Shown: positions 1 through 6,230 of the stretch, in pieces | Numbering within the stretch: position 1 is the first letter of the stretch | Layout of the letters: each line of letters opens with the position of its first letter | DNA from: Gammaproteobacteria bacterium | GTDB lineage: Bacteria; Pseudomonadota; Gammaproteobacteria; Steroidobacterales; Steroidobacteraceae | DNA: 6,703 nucleotides | NCBI GenBank assembly: GCA_003162555.1 | Contig: PMNQ01000007.1 | Span: forward strand, 1 to 6,703 | Reading direction: 5' to 3' | The notes under the pieces: model-generated | The model's input: only the letters and a program-made list of their open reading frames with translations | Databases searched by the model: none | What the model was told of the DNA's origin: nothing | Position numbers and translations under genes: made by a program

Positions 1-102
1 CTGCCGACCCTCAACGTCTACAAGGGCGGGCAGCTCGTGAAGCAGATCGTGGGGGCCAAGCCCAAGGCCGCTCTCCTCTCGGATCTCGCCGAGTTCCTGT
101 AG
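1..102 (+). CDS. trxA: Thioredoxin, C-terminal fragment (5' end outside window)
   Basis: The first 33 codons, ending in TAG at 100-102, match the C-terminal end of a thioredoxin. The segment holds the cis-Pro strand (LPTLNVYKGG), the following beta-strand (QLVKQIVGAKPK) and the closing amphipathic helix ending in AEFL. The CxxC active site would lie upstream, outside the window. Thioredoxins are small cytoplasmic dithiol-disulfide oxidoreductases reduced by thioredoxin reductase. The next gene starts 5 bases after the stop and encodes CwlM-type peptidoglycan-binding domains. The trxB-trxA-cwlM order is well known near oriC in Actinobacteria, so this stretch and the start of the next gene probably share an actinobacterial source. 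The family call is secure; the taxonomic source is inference. Confidence 0.88.
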   Translation: MPTLNVYKGGQLVKQIVGAKPKAALLSDLAEFL

Positions 103-107
103 GGAGC

Positions 108-1403
108 ATGACGCCTCCCGTCACACGCCGGGGGGACACCGGCGCGGCGGTCGCGGAGATCCGTGATCGTCTCGGTCGCCTCGGCCTGCTCCCGTCCGCG
201 GAGCCGCCGGTCGACCCTGCGTCGATGTGCTTCGACGACGAGGTCGACGTCGCCGTGCGCGCCTTCCAGCAGCAGCGCGGCCTCACCGTCGACGGCATCG
301 TCGGACCCCAGACCTTCCGTCGCCTCGAGGAGGCGCGCTGGTCGATCGGCGACCGCGTGCTCTCCTTCAGTCCGACGCACCTCGTGTCCGGCGACGACGT
401 GCTCGCCCTCCAGCAGCGGCTCTCCGCCCTCGGCTTCGACCTCGGGCGGGTCGACGGCCGCTTCGGCACCCGCACCGACACCGCGCTGCGCGAGTTCCAG
501 AGCAGCGTCGGGGTCGACGCCGACGGCACGTGCGGGCCCGAGACCTTCCGGGCCCTCGCGCGGCTGGCGCGCACGATGAGCGGTGGCGGCACGGGCGCCG
601 GTGCGTCCGCAATGCGCGAGCTGCACGCGCTCGAGTCGCTGTGCAGCGGCGTCGCCGACAAGGTCGTGGTGATCGACCCCGGCCACGGCGGCGAGGACCC
701 GGGCGCCATCGGCCCCAGCGGGCTGCGCGAGAAGGACGTGGTGCTGTCGGTCGCGCTGCAGCTGCGCGAGCGGCTCAACGCCCTGCCCGGCCTGCGCGTG
801 ATGATGACGCGCGACGCCGACTTCTTCGTGCCGCTGCACGAGCGCGTGAAGAAGGCGCGCCGGGTCCAGGCCGACCTGTTCGTGTCGATCCACGCCGACT
901 CGGTGCGCGATCACAGCATTACCGGCGCGTCGGTCTACACGCTGTCCTATCACGGCGCTTCGAGCGAGGCCGCACGACGGCTCGCCGACCGTGAAAATGC
1001 CACGGTGCTAAAGGGCGGCGTATCGCTGGCCGACGTCAATCCGGCTCTGGCCTCGGTGCTGCTCGACGCCGCACAGTCGCAGATCATGGGCGCCAGCGTC
1101 GAGGCGGCCGACCAGGTGCTGGGTGCGCTTGACGACGTGGGCGCGGTGCGCAAGAAAGCCGTGCAACACGCCGGTTTCATGGTGCTCAAATCGCCCGATG
1201 TGCCCTCGATGCTGGTCGAGACCGCCTATATTTCCAATCCGTCCGAGGAACGAAAGCTCCGCAGCGCCTCCTATCAGGAGCAGCTCGCGCGCGCTATCGA
1301 ATCGGGCGTCGTCAATTATTTCCAGCATCATCCGCCCGATGGCACCAACTACGCCAACCGCCGCCGCGACGGCGATACTGTGGAGTCCGACTCCGGCGTG
1401 TAG
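108..1403 (+). CDS. Chimeric N-acetylmuramoyl-L-alanine amidase: CwlM-type binding domains joined to an AmiB/AmiC-type catalytic domain
   Basis: The frame encodes 431 residues with no signal peptide. Residues 5-75 and 85-153 are two PG_binding_1 repeats, each with the VDG-xxGPxTFRxL signature, as in actinobacterial CwlM. Residues 186-405 are an Amidase_3 catalytic domain that cleaves the MurNAc-L-Ala bond. Expected zinc ligands are H193 (PGHGG), E208 (REKD) and H262 (SIHADS); E371 (VETAYISN) is the catalytic glutamate. Residues about 270-355 contain the long insert with the regulatory helix typical of AmiA/B/C, which is relieved by EnvC/NlpD in Gammaproteobacteria and is not expected in CwlM. 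True AmiB/C proteins have a signal peptide and AMIN domain, both replaced here. Leu and Val codons switch from CTC/GTC to CTG/GTG near 690, and GC3 drops after 905. The ATG at 108 is the only reasonable start; AGGGAG at 101-106 is only one base away, so the ribosome site is imperfect. The open frame is certain; that it is one natural gene is doubtful. Confidence 0.8.
   Translation: MTPPVTRRGDTGAAVAEIRDRLGRLGLLPSAEPPVDPASMCFDDEVDVAVRAFQQQRGLTVDGIVGPQTFRRLEEARWSIGDRVLSFSPTHLVSGDDVLALQQRLSALGFDLGRVDGRFGTRTDTALREFQSSVGVDADGTCGPETFRALARLARTMSGGGTGAGASAMRELHALESLCSGVADKVVVIDPGHGGEDPGAIGPSGLREKDVVLSVALQLRERLNALPGLRVMMTRDADFFVPLHERVKKARRVQADLFVSIHADSVRDHSITGASVYTLSYHGASSEAARRLADRENATVLKGGVSLADVNPALASVLLDAAQSQIMGASVEAADQVLGALDDVGAVRKKAVQHAGFMVLKSPDVPSMLVETAYISNPSEERKLRSASYQEQLARAIESGVVNYFQHHPPDGTNYANRRRDGDTVESDSGV
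660..910. other. Probable chimeric junction zone inside the amidase frame
   Basis: Upstream of about 660 the protein is CwlM-like with CTC/GTC codons. From about 690 to 905 nearly every codon ends in G or C, with CTG/GTG preferred. After 905 the third positions become mixed (GAT, ATT, TAT, GCT, GAA, AAT, CTA). The two changes fall at the two most conserved amidase motifs, PGHGGEDPG (about 673-699) and FVSIHADS (about 879-902). High-GC genomes tend to share nearly identical DNA there. This is what short-overlap misassembly, or recombination between homologues, would produce. The exact breakpoints cannot be fixed without reference sequences. Confidence 0.55.
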
Positions 1404-1433
1404 ACTGCGCGGCCTGTCGTCCGCCGCGCACGC

Positions 1434-3221
1434 ATGCCGATACGCCTTTTACCAGCCACCCTGATCGACCAGATCGCCGCCGGCGAGGTCATCGAGCGGC
1501 CGGCCTCCGTCGTCAAGGAACTCATCGAGAACGCGCTCGACGCTGGCGCGCGGCGCATCGAGATCGATATCGAGCAGGGCGGGCTGGGACTCATGCGCGT
1601 GCGCGACGACGGCATCGGCATCGATGCCGCCGAGCTGCCGCTCGCCGTGCAGCGGCACGCGACCAGCAAAATTGCCACGCTCGAAGACCTCGAGTCGGTC
1701 GCGAGCCTGGGGTTCCGCGGCGAGGCGCTGCCTTCGATCGGTTCGGTGGCGCGCCTGCGCATTGCCAGCCGCACCGCCACGGCGGACGCGGCCACCGAGC
1801 TGCGCGTGGCGGGTGGCGTGCCTGCCGAACCTCAGCCCGCAGCACATCCGGTCGGCACTACAGTGGAGGTGCGCGACCTGTTCTACAACGTGCCGGCACG
1901 CCGCAAGTTCGTGCGCACCGAGCCCACGGAGTTTGGCCACATCGCGCGCACCATCGAACGGCTGGCGCTGGCGGCGCCCGCGGTTGCGTTCCGAGTACGG
2001 CATAACGGCCGCCAGACACTGGATTTGCCGGCTGCGCACGATGCCGCCGGACAGGGCGAGCGCGTCGCGCGTGTGCTCGGTGCGGAGTTTCTCGCGCGCT
2101 CGCTGCCCGTTGCCCAGGATGGCGCGCTGCAATTGCGCGGCTGGCTCGGGCTCCCGACCGCTGCGCGCGCCAACTCGGACGGACAGTTCTGGTACGTCAA
2201 CGGCCGGCCAGTGCGCGACCGGCTGCTCGGCAACGCCGCGCGGCTGGGATATCGCGATGTGCTGTACCACGGCCGGCATCCGGCCTACGTGCTCGAACTG
2301 CGCCTTGATCCGCGCCTTGTCGACGTCAATGCGCATCCGGCCAAACTTGAAGTGCGCTTTCGCGAAAGTCGCGCTGTGCACGACTACGTGTTCCGCGCCG
2401 TCGAGCGGGTGTTGGCGGCACACAGCGCGGGGAGTGGACCGCCGGCGGCCATGATGGGCACCGCGTGGGCCGCCACACCAGGCGCCACGATCGGGGCTGC
2501 ACCGGATGCGGTGGCCCAGCCGGATCCACGCCCGCAGCGCTTCGATTTCGGATCCGCGCCCGCCGCGAGCGAGTGGGCGCGCCAGGCCTGGCCTGGCGGC
2601 GCAGCAGCCACCAGGGTTGCCGATGCGAATGATGAGCGGCCGCTCGGCACGCCGTTGGCGCAGCTCCACGGCCTGTTCGTACTGGCGCAGAATCGCCGCG
2701 GGCTGGTGCTGATCGATATGCACGCCGCGCACGAGCGCGTACTCTACGAAGCATTCAAGGCGCAGCATGAGGCGGGTGGGGCGCCGGCCGCGCAGCGCCT
2801 GCTTGAGCCGCTCGCCGTCGCGGCGGCCGAGCACGAGATCGAGACGCTGCTGGCCGCGAGCGATGATTTCGCGCGTGTGGGCTTCGAGCTCGAACGTCTG
2901 GCTCCTGGCCAGTTGGCGGTGCGCGCGGTGCCAGCGCTGCTGGCGACGGCTGATGTGCCAACTCTGCTGCGTGAAGTGCTGCGCGACCTGGCTGGCGAGC
3001 GCGGTGCGCATCACCTGGACGGCGCGGCGCATCGCGTGCTGGGCACGCTGGCCTGCCGCAGCGCCATCCACGCGCACCGGCGCCTCAGCCTGCCGGAGAT
3101 GGATGCGCTGCTGCGGCAGATGGAGGCCACGGAGCGCTCCGGCCAGTGCAATCACGGGCGCCCGACCTGGACCGAGCTGTCTTTGCCTGAGCTCGATCGC
3201 CTGTTCCTGCGCGGCCGATGA
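1434..3221 (+). CDS. mutL: DNA mismatch repair protein MutL with endonuclease motif
   Basis: This 595-residue protein couples MutS mismatch recognition to strand incision and UvrD unwinding. The N-terminal GHKL ATPase is complete: QIAAGEVIERPASVVKELIEN with E29 and N33, DDGIG at 59-62 preceded by D58, RHATSKI at 74-80, GFRGEAL at 93-99, and the conserved Lys K304 in NAHPAKLEVRF. A Gly/Ala/Pro-rich linker covers about residues 330-400, followed by the MutL_C dimerisation domain. That domain holds DMHAAHERVLYE (428-439), fitting the DQHA(X)2E(X)4E metal-binding endonuclease motif with Q changed to M, as in Pseudomonas-type MutL. CNHGRPT (572-578) matches the CPHGRP motif, and ACRSAIHAHR (from 540) is a variant of ACxGAxR. 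E. coli MutL lacks this site and uses MutH. Length is normal. The start fits the family N-terminus MPI-LLP, without a clear Shine-Dalgarno. The stop overlaps the miaA start, so translational coupling is likely. Confidence 0.97.
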   Translation: MPIRLLPATLIDQIAAGEVIERPASVVKELIENALDAGARRIEIDIEQGGLGLMRVRDDGIGIDAAELPLAVQRHATSKIATLEDLESVASLGFRGEALPSIGSVARLRIASRTATADAATELRVAGGVPAEPQPAAHPVGTTVEVRDLFYNVPARRKFVRTEPTEFGHIARTIERLALAAPAVAFRVRHNGRQTLDLPAAHDAAGQGERVARVLGAEFLARSLPVAQDGALQLRGWLGLPTAARANSDGQFWYVNGRPVRDRLLGNAARLGYRDVLYHGRHPAYVLELRLDPRLVDVNAHPAKLEVRFRESRAVHDYVFRAVERVLAAHSAGSGPPAAMMGTAWAATPGATIGAAPDAVAQPDPRPQRFDFGSAPAASEWARQAWPGGAAATRVADANDERPLGTPLAQLHGLFVLAQNRRGLVLIDMHAAHERVLYEAFKAQHEAGGAPAAQRLLEPLAVAAAEHEIETLLAASDDFARVGFELERLAPGQLAVRAVPALLATADVPTLLREVLRDLAGERGAHHLDGAAHRVLGTLACRSAIHAHRRLSLPEMDALLRQMEATERSGQCNHGRPTWTELSLPELDRLFLRGR

Positions 3222-4174
3222 ACGCGCCGCTGGCGCTGGTACTGACCGGTCCGACCGGCAGCGGCAAGAGCGATTGGGCCATGCGGCTGGCGCAGGAGCT
3301 GCCCATCGAGATCATCAGCGTCGATTCGGCGCAGGTGTATCGCGGCATGGATATCGGCACAGCGAAGCCTTCGGCCGCCGTGCGTGCGCTTGTGCCGCAC
3401 CACTTGATCGATATCCGCGATCCGGCCGTACGCTATTCGGCCGGCGAGTTCACCCGCGATGCACGTGCCGCGATCGCAGCGATTCACGGACGCGGGAGAC
3501 TGCCCGTGCTCGTTGGGGGCACATTGCTTTACCTGCGCGCACTGCTGCGCGGCATGGCGGAACTGCCCGCGGCCTCGGCCGAAGTCCGGGCGCAGCTCGA
3601 GGCCGAAGCCGCGGAGGTTGGTTGGGCCGCGTTGCACACGCAATTAGTACGAGTCGACCCACAGGCCGCGGCCAAAATTCATCCGCACGACCCGCAGCGC
3701 ATCCAGCGCGCGCTCGAGGTCTATCGACTGAGCGGCCGTACCATCAGCGACTGGCAGGCGGCCGCGACGCCGCCGTCCGGCGAGGTGCGCTGGCTGCAGT
3801 TTGCGCTGATTCCGGGTGAGCGCGCGGCGCTGGCGCGTACGCTGGCGACGCGCTTTGAATCCATGCTCGAAGCAGGACTCCTGGCGGAAGTGACAGCCTT
3901 GTATCAGCGCGGTGACCTGAACGCGGAACTTCCGGCAATTCGTGCGGTCGGTTATCGGCAACTGTGGGCGCATTGCGCCGGCGAGACAGGGCTTGCGGAA
4001 GCCGTGAGCAAGGCGATCGCCGCCACCCGGCAACTGGCCAAGCGCCAACTGACCTGGCTACGCTCGGAAGCTGCGTACGAGACACTCGAGCCGGGCGATT
4101 CGGCCGGTATTGCACTGATTTTGCGCGCAATTGCCGCCTCCGGTTTCGTGGCCGGAAGGCCGCCCGAATGCTAG
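3218..4174 (+). CDS. miaA: tRNA dimethylallyltransferase (tRNA A37 isopentenylation)
   Basis: MiaA transfers a dimethylallyl group from DMAPP to N6 of A37 in tRNAs that read UNN codons; MiaB and others usually complete the modification. The 318-residue protein is a full-length family member. It has the P-loop GPTGSGKS at 11-18, DSAQVYRGMDIGTAKPS at 36-52 with the presumed catalytic Asp D36, and VGGTLLYLRALLRG at 99-112 lining the channel. Conserved downstream blocks are DPQRIQRALEVYRLSGRTIS, the AIRAVGYRQLW helix and ATRQLAKRQLTWLR. The ATG shares bases with the mutL stop (ATGA), a coupling arrangement common in this operon. In E. coli, MiaA affects translation of rpoS and other mRNAs, and hfq promoters lie inside miaA. 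The end of this gene also contains a plausible hfq promoter. No truncation or missing key residue is seen. Confidence 0.97.
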   Translation: MNAPLALVLTGPTGSGKSDWAMRLAQELPIEIISVDSAQVYRGMDIGTAKPSAAVRALVPHHLIDIRDPAVRYSAGEFTRDARAAIAAIHGRGRLPVLVGGTLLYLRALLRGMAELPAASAEVRAQLEAEAAEVGWAALHTQLVRVDPQAAAKIHPHDPQRIQRALEVYRLSGRTISDWQAAATPPSGEVRWLQFALIPGERAALARTLATRFESMLEAGLLAEVTALYQRGDLNAELPAIRAVGYRQLWAHCAGETGLAEAVSKAIAATRQLAKRQLTWLRSEAAYETLEPGDSAGIALILRAIAASGFVAGRPPEC

Positions 4175-4177
4175 AAT
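4169..4177 (+). promoter_or_regulatory. Possible extended -10 promoter for hfq
   Basis: TGCTAGAAT fits the extended -10 pattern TGnTATAAT with one mismatch in the hexamer. It overlaps the miaA stop codon and lies about 70 bases before the hfq start. The hexamer 17 bases upstream (TGGCCG at 4149-4154) is a poor -35, which extended -10 promoters tolerate. Hfq is transcribed from several promoters of its own in E. coli, so a promoter here makes sense. This rests on pattern only. Confidence 0.35.
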
Positions 4178-4231
4178 TGATCCCGGTCCCTAGCTGACAG
4201 GCCCGCGGGACATCTGAAGCAGCTGAAAAAT

Positions 4232-4237
4232 AAGGAG
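4232..4237 (+). promoter_or_regulatory. Strong Shine-Dalgarno site for hfq
   Basis: AAGGAG lies 8 bases before the hfq ATG at 4246, in an A-rich stretch (TGAAAAATAAGGAGAAC) that stands out from the surrounding GC-rich DNA. It is the strongest ribosome site in the window and fixes the hfq start. High Hfq synthesis is consistent with it. In E. coli, Hfq represses its own mRNA by binding A-rich leader sequence; whether that happens here is inference. Confidence 0.85.
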
Positions 4238-4245
4238 AACAGCTC

Positions 4246-4491
4246 ATGGCCAAAGGCCAATCCCTCCAGGATCCGTTTCTGAACGCGCTGCGCAAGGAGC
4301 ACATTCCGGTGTCCATTTACCTGGTCAACGGCATCAAGCTGCAGGGCCAGATTGATTCCTTCGACCAGTTCGTCGTGCTGCTGAAGAACACCGTCAGCCA
4401 GATGGTCTATAAACACGCGATTTCCACCGTGGTTCCGGCGCGCGCCGTACAACTGGCGAGCACTGACGGCACGGAGAGCCCAGCAGAGTAA
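4246..4491 (+). CDS. hfq: RNA chaperone Hfq
   Basis: Hfq forms a hexameric Sm-like ring that pairs small RNAs with target mRNAs and affects RNA stability. The 81-residue protein begins [18 protein letters not shown], the canonical N-terminal helix. It has the Sm1 core ([25 protein letters not shown]) and the Sm2 core containing the YKHAIS motif (Y55, K56, H57). Proximal-face uridine-binding residues are present: Q8, F42, K56, H57. The rim patch reads R16-K17-E18-H19, more weakly basic than the E. coli RRER. The C-terminal tail after the Sm core is only about 14 residues, short compared with E. coli (102 residues in total) and like Pseudomonas Hfq (82 residues). It sits between miaA and hflX in the conserved gammaproteobacterial order. 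Confidence 0.98.
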   Translation: MAKGQSLQDPFLNALRKEHIPVSIYLVNGIKLQGQIDSFDQFVVLLKNTVSQMVYKHAISTVVPARAVQLASTDGTESPAE

Positions 4492-4512
4492 TGCGACTGC
4501 ACCGCAGCCTGC

Positions 4513-6030
4513 ATGTTTGAACGCCCTCGGAGCGGCGAGCGCGCGGTACTGGTGCGCTTAGGGCTCGGTGAGCCGCTGCGCCGCGAGGACCTCGAGGAAT
4601 TCCAGCAACTGGCCCGTTCGGCCGGTGCGACGCCGGTGGCCACGGTGACCGGGCGGCGCGAACGCCCCGACCCGCGCTATTTCGTCGGCAGCGGCAAGGC
4701 CGAAGAGATCGGTGCCGTCGCCGCGGCCGAATCGGCCGACGTGATACTCATCGATCATCCGCTCTCGCCCAGCCAGGAGCGCAATCTCGAAAAACTCACC
4801 GGGCGGCGCGTGCTCGATCGCAGCGGGCTGATCCTCGACATTTTCGCGCAGCGCGCGCGCAGCTTCGAGGGCAAGCTACAGGTGGAACTCGCGCAGCTCA
4901 AGCACCTGTCAACGCGCCTGGTGCGCGGCTGGACCCACCTCGAGCGGCAGAAGGGCGGCATCGGCCTGCGTGGTCCGGGTGAAACTCAGCTCGAGACCGA
5001 CCGGCGGTTGCTGGCGACACGCGTGAAATCCCTGACCCGCAAACTGGCGCGGCTCCGCCAGCAGCGCGAGACCGGCCGTAGTGCGCGCGCCGCGATCCCC
5101 GTGCCGGGCGCTGCGCTGGTGGGCTACACCAACGCCGGCAAGTCCACGCTATTCCGCGCACTGACTGGCGCAGATGCCTACATCGCCGACAAGCTGTTCG
5201 CCACGCTCGATCCGACCGTGCGCAAACTGGTGCTGCCCGGCGGCGCAGGTATCGTCGTGGCCGACACGGTCGGCTTCATCCGCGAGCTGCCGCATGAGCT
5301 CGTGGCCGCGTTCCAGTCCACGCTGCAGGAGGCGCGCAGTGCGCAACTGCTGCTGCACGTGATCGACGCCGCCGACCCGCGGCGCGATGAATACACGCAG
5401 CAGGTCAACGCGGTGCTCACCGAGATTGGCGCCGGTGAGTTGCCGCAACTGCTGGTCTACAACAAGATCGATCGCCTGACAGCGGAGGAGCGCGCGGGGC
5501 TCGCCACCAGCCCGCAAACCATCACATTGAGCGCGCCCGACGCCCAGACCACCCGCCCCCTGCTCGCCGCCATGGAGGAAGCCCTGTGGCGCACTTCCAC
5601 TTCTATTGACCCGTTGACCGTCCTGAAGCGGCACGTGGATTCGGGGTTTTTTCTGAAGTGCACGCCGACTTTCCCGTTAACCGTCGAGGCCAGCCCGGCG
5701 CCGCTGATCCCGGACATGGCGATTCCGCCGTTGACGTTACTCACCTCAAACGCCCCGTTCATGTCCGAAACCGTGATTGCACCCTTGTTGACCGTCTTCA
5801 GGAAGAAATCGGCGTCCGAGGGGACCTTGAGCTCGAAATCAAAATCAGCGTCAAAACCGTCGTCGTCCCTCCGGTGGTACGAGACGGAGCCGTCCCCGCA
5901 GCGCCAGGGGGTTTTGACGTACAGGGTGATCTTCCCCGGCTCTTCCCTGATGTCGAGCGTGATTTTCTCTTTCGATTCCCTCAGCCTGTCGGCGGAAGTG
6001 CCGTACGAGGTCCGGTGCGCGACGAGCTGA
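4513..6030 (+). CDS. hflX: Ribosome-associated GTPase HflX, genuine to about residue 360, then replaced by foreign sequence
   Basis: The genuine part is 4513 to about 5592. HflX binds the 50S subunit and uses GTP to split stalled or stressed ribosomes. Residues 1-130 form the HflX N-terminal domain (PRYFVGSGKAEEI; HPLSPSQERNLEK). GGIGLRGPGETQLETDRR (148-165) and a coiled-coil hairpin follow. The G domain holds G1 GYTNAGKS (204-211), G3 DTVGF (251-255), G4 NKID (317-320) and a G5-like LSA (339-341). Families usually run to about 420-450 residues with a C-terminal domain. Here homology stops after EEALWR (360). The next 145 codons, to TGA at 6028-6030, are a low-complexity Ser/Pro-rich stretch antisense to a real minus-strand gene. 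The ATG at 4513 gives the expected MFER-like start without a clear Shine-Dalgarno, 21 bases after hfq. The expected hflK/hflC genes are missing because of the break. Confidence 0.9.
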   Translation: MFERPRSGERAVLVRLGLGEPLRREDLEEFQQLARSAGATPVATVTGRRERPDPRYFVGSGKAEEIGAVAAAESADVILIDHPLSPSQERNLEKLTGRRVLDRSGLILDIFAQRARSFEGKLQVELAQLKHLSTRLVRGWTHLERQKGGIGLRGPGETQLETDRRLLATRVKSLTRKLARLRQQRETGRSARAAIPVPGAALVGYTNAGKSTLFRALTGADAYIADKLFATLDPTVRKLVLPGGAGIVVADTVGFIRELPHELVAAFQSTLQEARSAQLLLHVIDAADPRRDEYTQQVNAVLTEIGAGELPQLLVYNKIDRLTAEERAGLATSPQTITLSAPDAQTTRPLLAAMEEALWRTSTSIDPLTVLKRHVDSGFFLKCTPTFPLTVEASPAPLIPDMAIPPLTLLTSNAPFMSETVIAPLLTVFRKKSASEGTLSSKSKSASKPSSSLRWYETEPSPQRQGVLTYRVIFPGSSLMSSVIFSFDSLSLSAEVPYEVRCATS

Positions 6031-6218
6031 ATGTCGCTCCCGTCGGACCCGGAGACGACGATCGACCCGCTGATGTTGTCGACGACGATCTGCTTCGAGG
6101 ATCCCCCGGCCGGGAACTGCAGCGTCTTCCGGATATCTTCTTTTTCCGACCTGTCGGACCTGTCGATCCCGATCCCCAGGGTGAGTATTGCCGTCAGCGC
6201 CACAAGGAGTGTTTTCAA
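5457..6218 (-). CDS. Secreted DUF4097-type beta-repeat protein, C-terminus truncated at the junction
   Basis: The genuine part runs from 6218 down to about 5592, about 209 residues; the rest of the frame reads through the antisense of hflX. The N-terminus (MKTLLVALTAILTLGIG) looks like a Sec signal peptide without a lipobox Cys, so a periplasmic or exported product is likely. Residues 40-70 contain VDNISGSIVVSGSDG. Residues 140-206 contain repeated short strands of the form V-NG-I (TVNKGAITV, SDMNGAFEVS, NVNGGIAM, STVNGKVGV, RTVNGSIEVE). These are the hallmark of DUF4097/adhesin-like right-handed beta-helices. Molecular function is not established for this family. The start is TTG, supported by AAAGGTGG 4 bases upstream and by the signal peptide. 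It follows a HEAT-repeat gene by 18 bases on the same strand. A 9-base tandem repeat at 6148-6165 encodes DRSDRS next to the signal peptide end. Confidence 0.72.
   Translation of the reverse strand: MKTLLVALTAILTLGIGIDRSDRSEKEDIRKTLQFPAGGSSKQIVVDNISGSIVVSGSDGSDIQLVAHRTSYGTSADRLRESKEKITLDIREEPGKITLYVKTPWRCGDGSVSYHRRDDDGFDADFDFELKVPSDADFFLKTVNKGAITVSDMNGAFEVSNVNGGIAMSGISGAGLASTVNGKVGVHFRKNPESTCRFRTVNGSIEVEVRHRASSMAASRGRVVWASGALNVMVCGLVASPARSSAVRRSILL
5585..5600. other. Chimeric junction: hflX joined tail-to-tail to a truncated DUF4097 gene
   Basis: On the plus strand HflX homology ends with EEALWR at about 5592. On the minus strand the DUF4097-type repeats end with RTVNGSIEVE at about 5595. 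Both genes therefore lose their C-terminal ends at the same point. Codon use changes from the very GC-rich hflX pattern to a more moderate one across it. No inverted repeat, target duplication, transposase remnant or tRNA is seen at the site. Confidence 0.75.
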
Positions 6219-6222
6219 AGGT

Positions 6223-6230
6223 CCACCTTT
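6223..6230 (-). promoter_or_regulatory. Shine-Dalgarno site supporting a TTG start
   Basis: On the minus strand AAAGGTGG lies 4 bases before TTG (6218-6216), a near match to the anti-Shine-Dalgarno core. It lies within the 18-base gap after the upstream HEAT gene's TGA (6239-6237). Together with the signal peptide that begins directly after it, this supports the TTG as the real start and implies co-transcription of the two genes. Confidence 0.6.

Noticed and set aside
18..953. Long open frames (311 and 255 codons) antisense to the thioredoxin/amidase region
   Set aside because: They are Arg/Ala-rich shadow frames without domains or ribosome sites; the plus strand has clear PG-binding and amidase domains.
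1382..1394. Perfect short inverted repeat GGAGTC-C-GACTCC at the end of the amidase gene
   Set aside because: The one-base loop cannot form a hairpin, there is no U-tract, and it lies in coding sequence. It is neither a terminator nor a convincing operator.
1449..3155. 568-codon open frame antisense to mutL
   Set aside because: Stop codons are rare in all frames at this GC content. The translation has no recognisable domain, while the plus strand encodes a complete MutL.
2767..3819. 350-codon plus-strand frame spanning the mutL/miaA boundary
   Set aside because: It is an Arg/Ala/Cys-rich out-of-frame translation of two well-supported genes.
4202..4209. Palindrome CCCGCGGG between miaA and hfq as a terminator
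   Set aside because: It has no loop and no U-run, and it lies inside the hfq leader; chance occurrence is likely in GC-rich DNA.
5613..5796. Recurring GTTGACCGTC-like words at 5613, 5676, 5730 and 5787, suggestive of DNA-binding repeats
   Set aside because: They encode the repeated V-N-G turns of the DUF4097 protein on the minus strand, so the protein repeat explains them.
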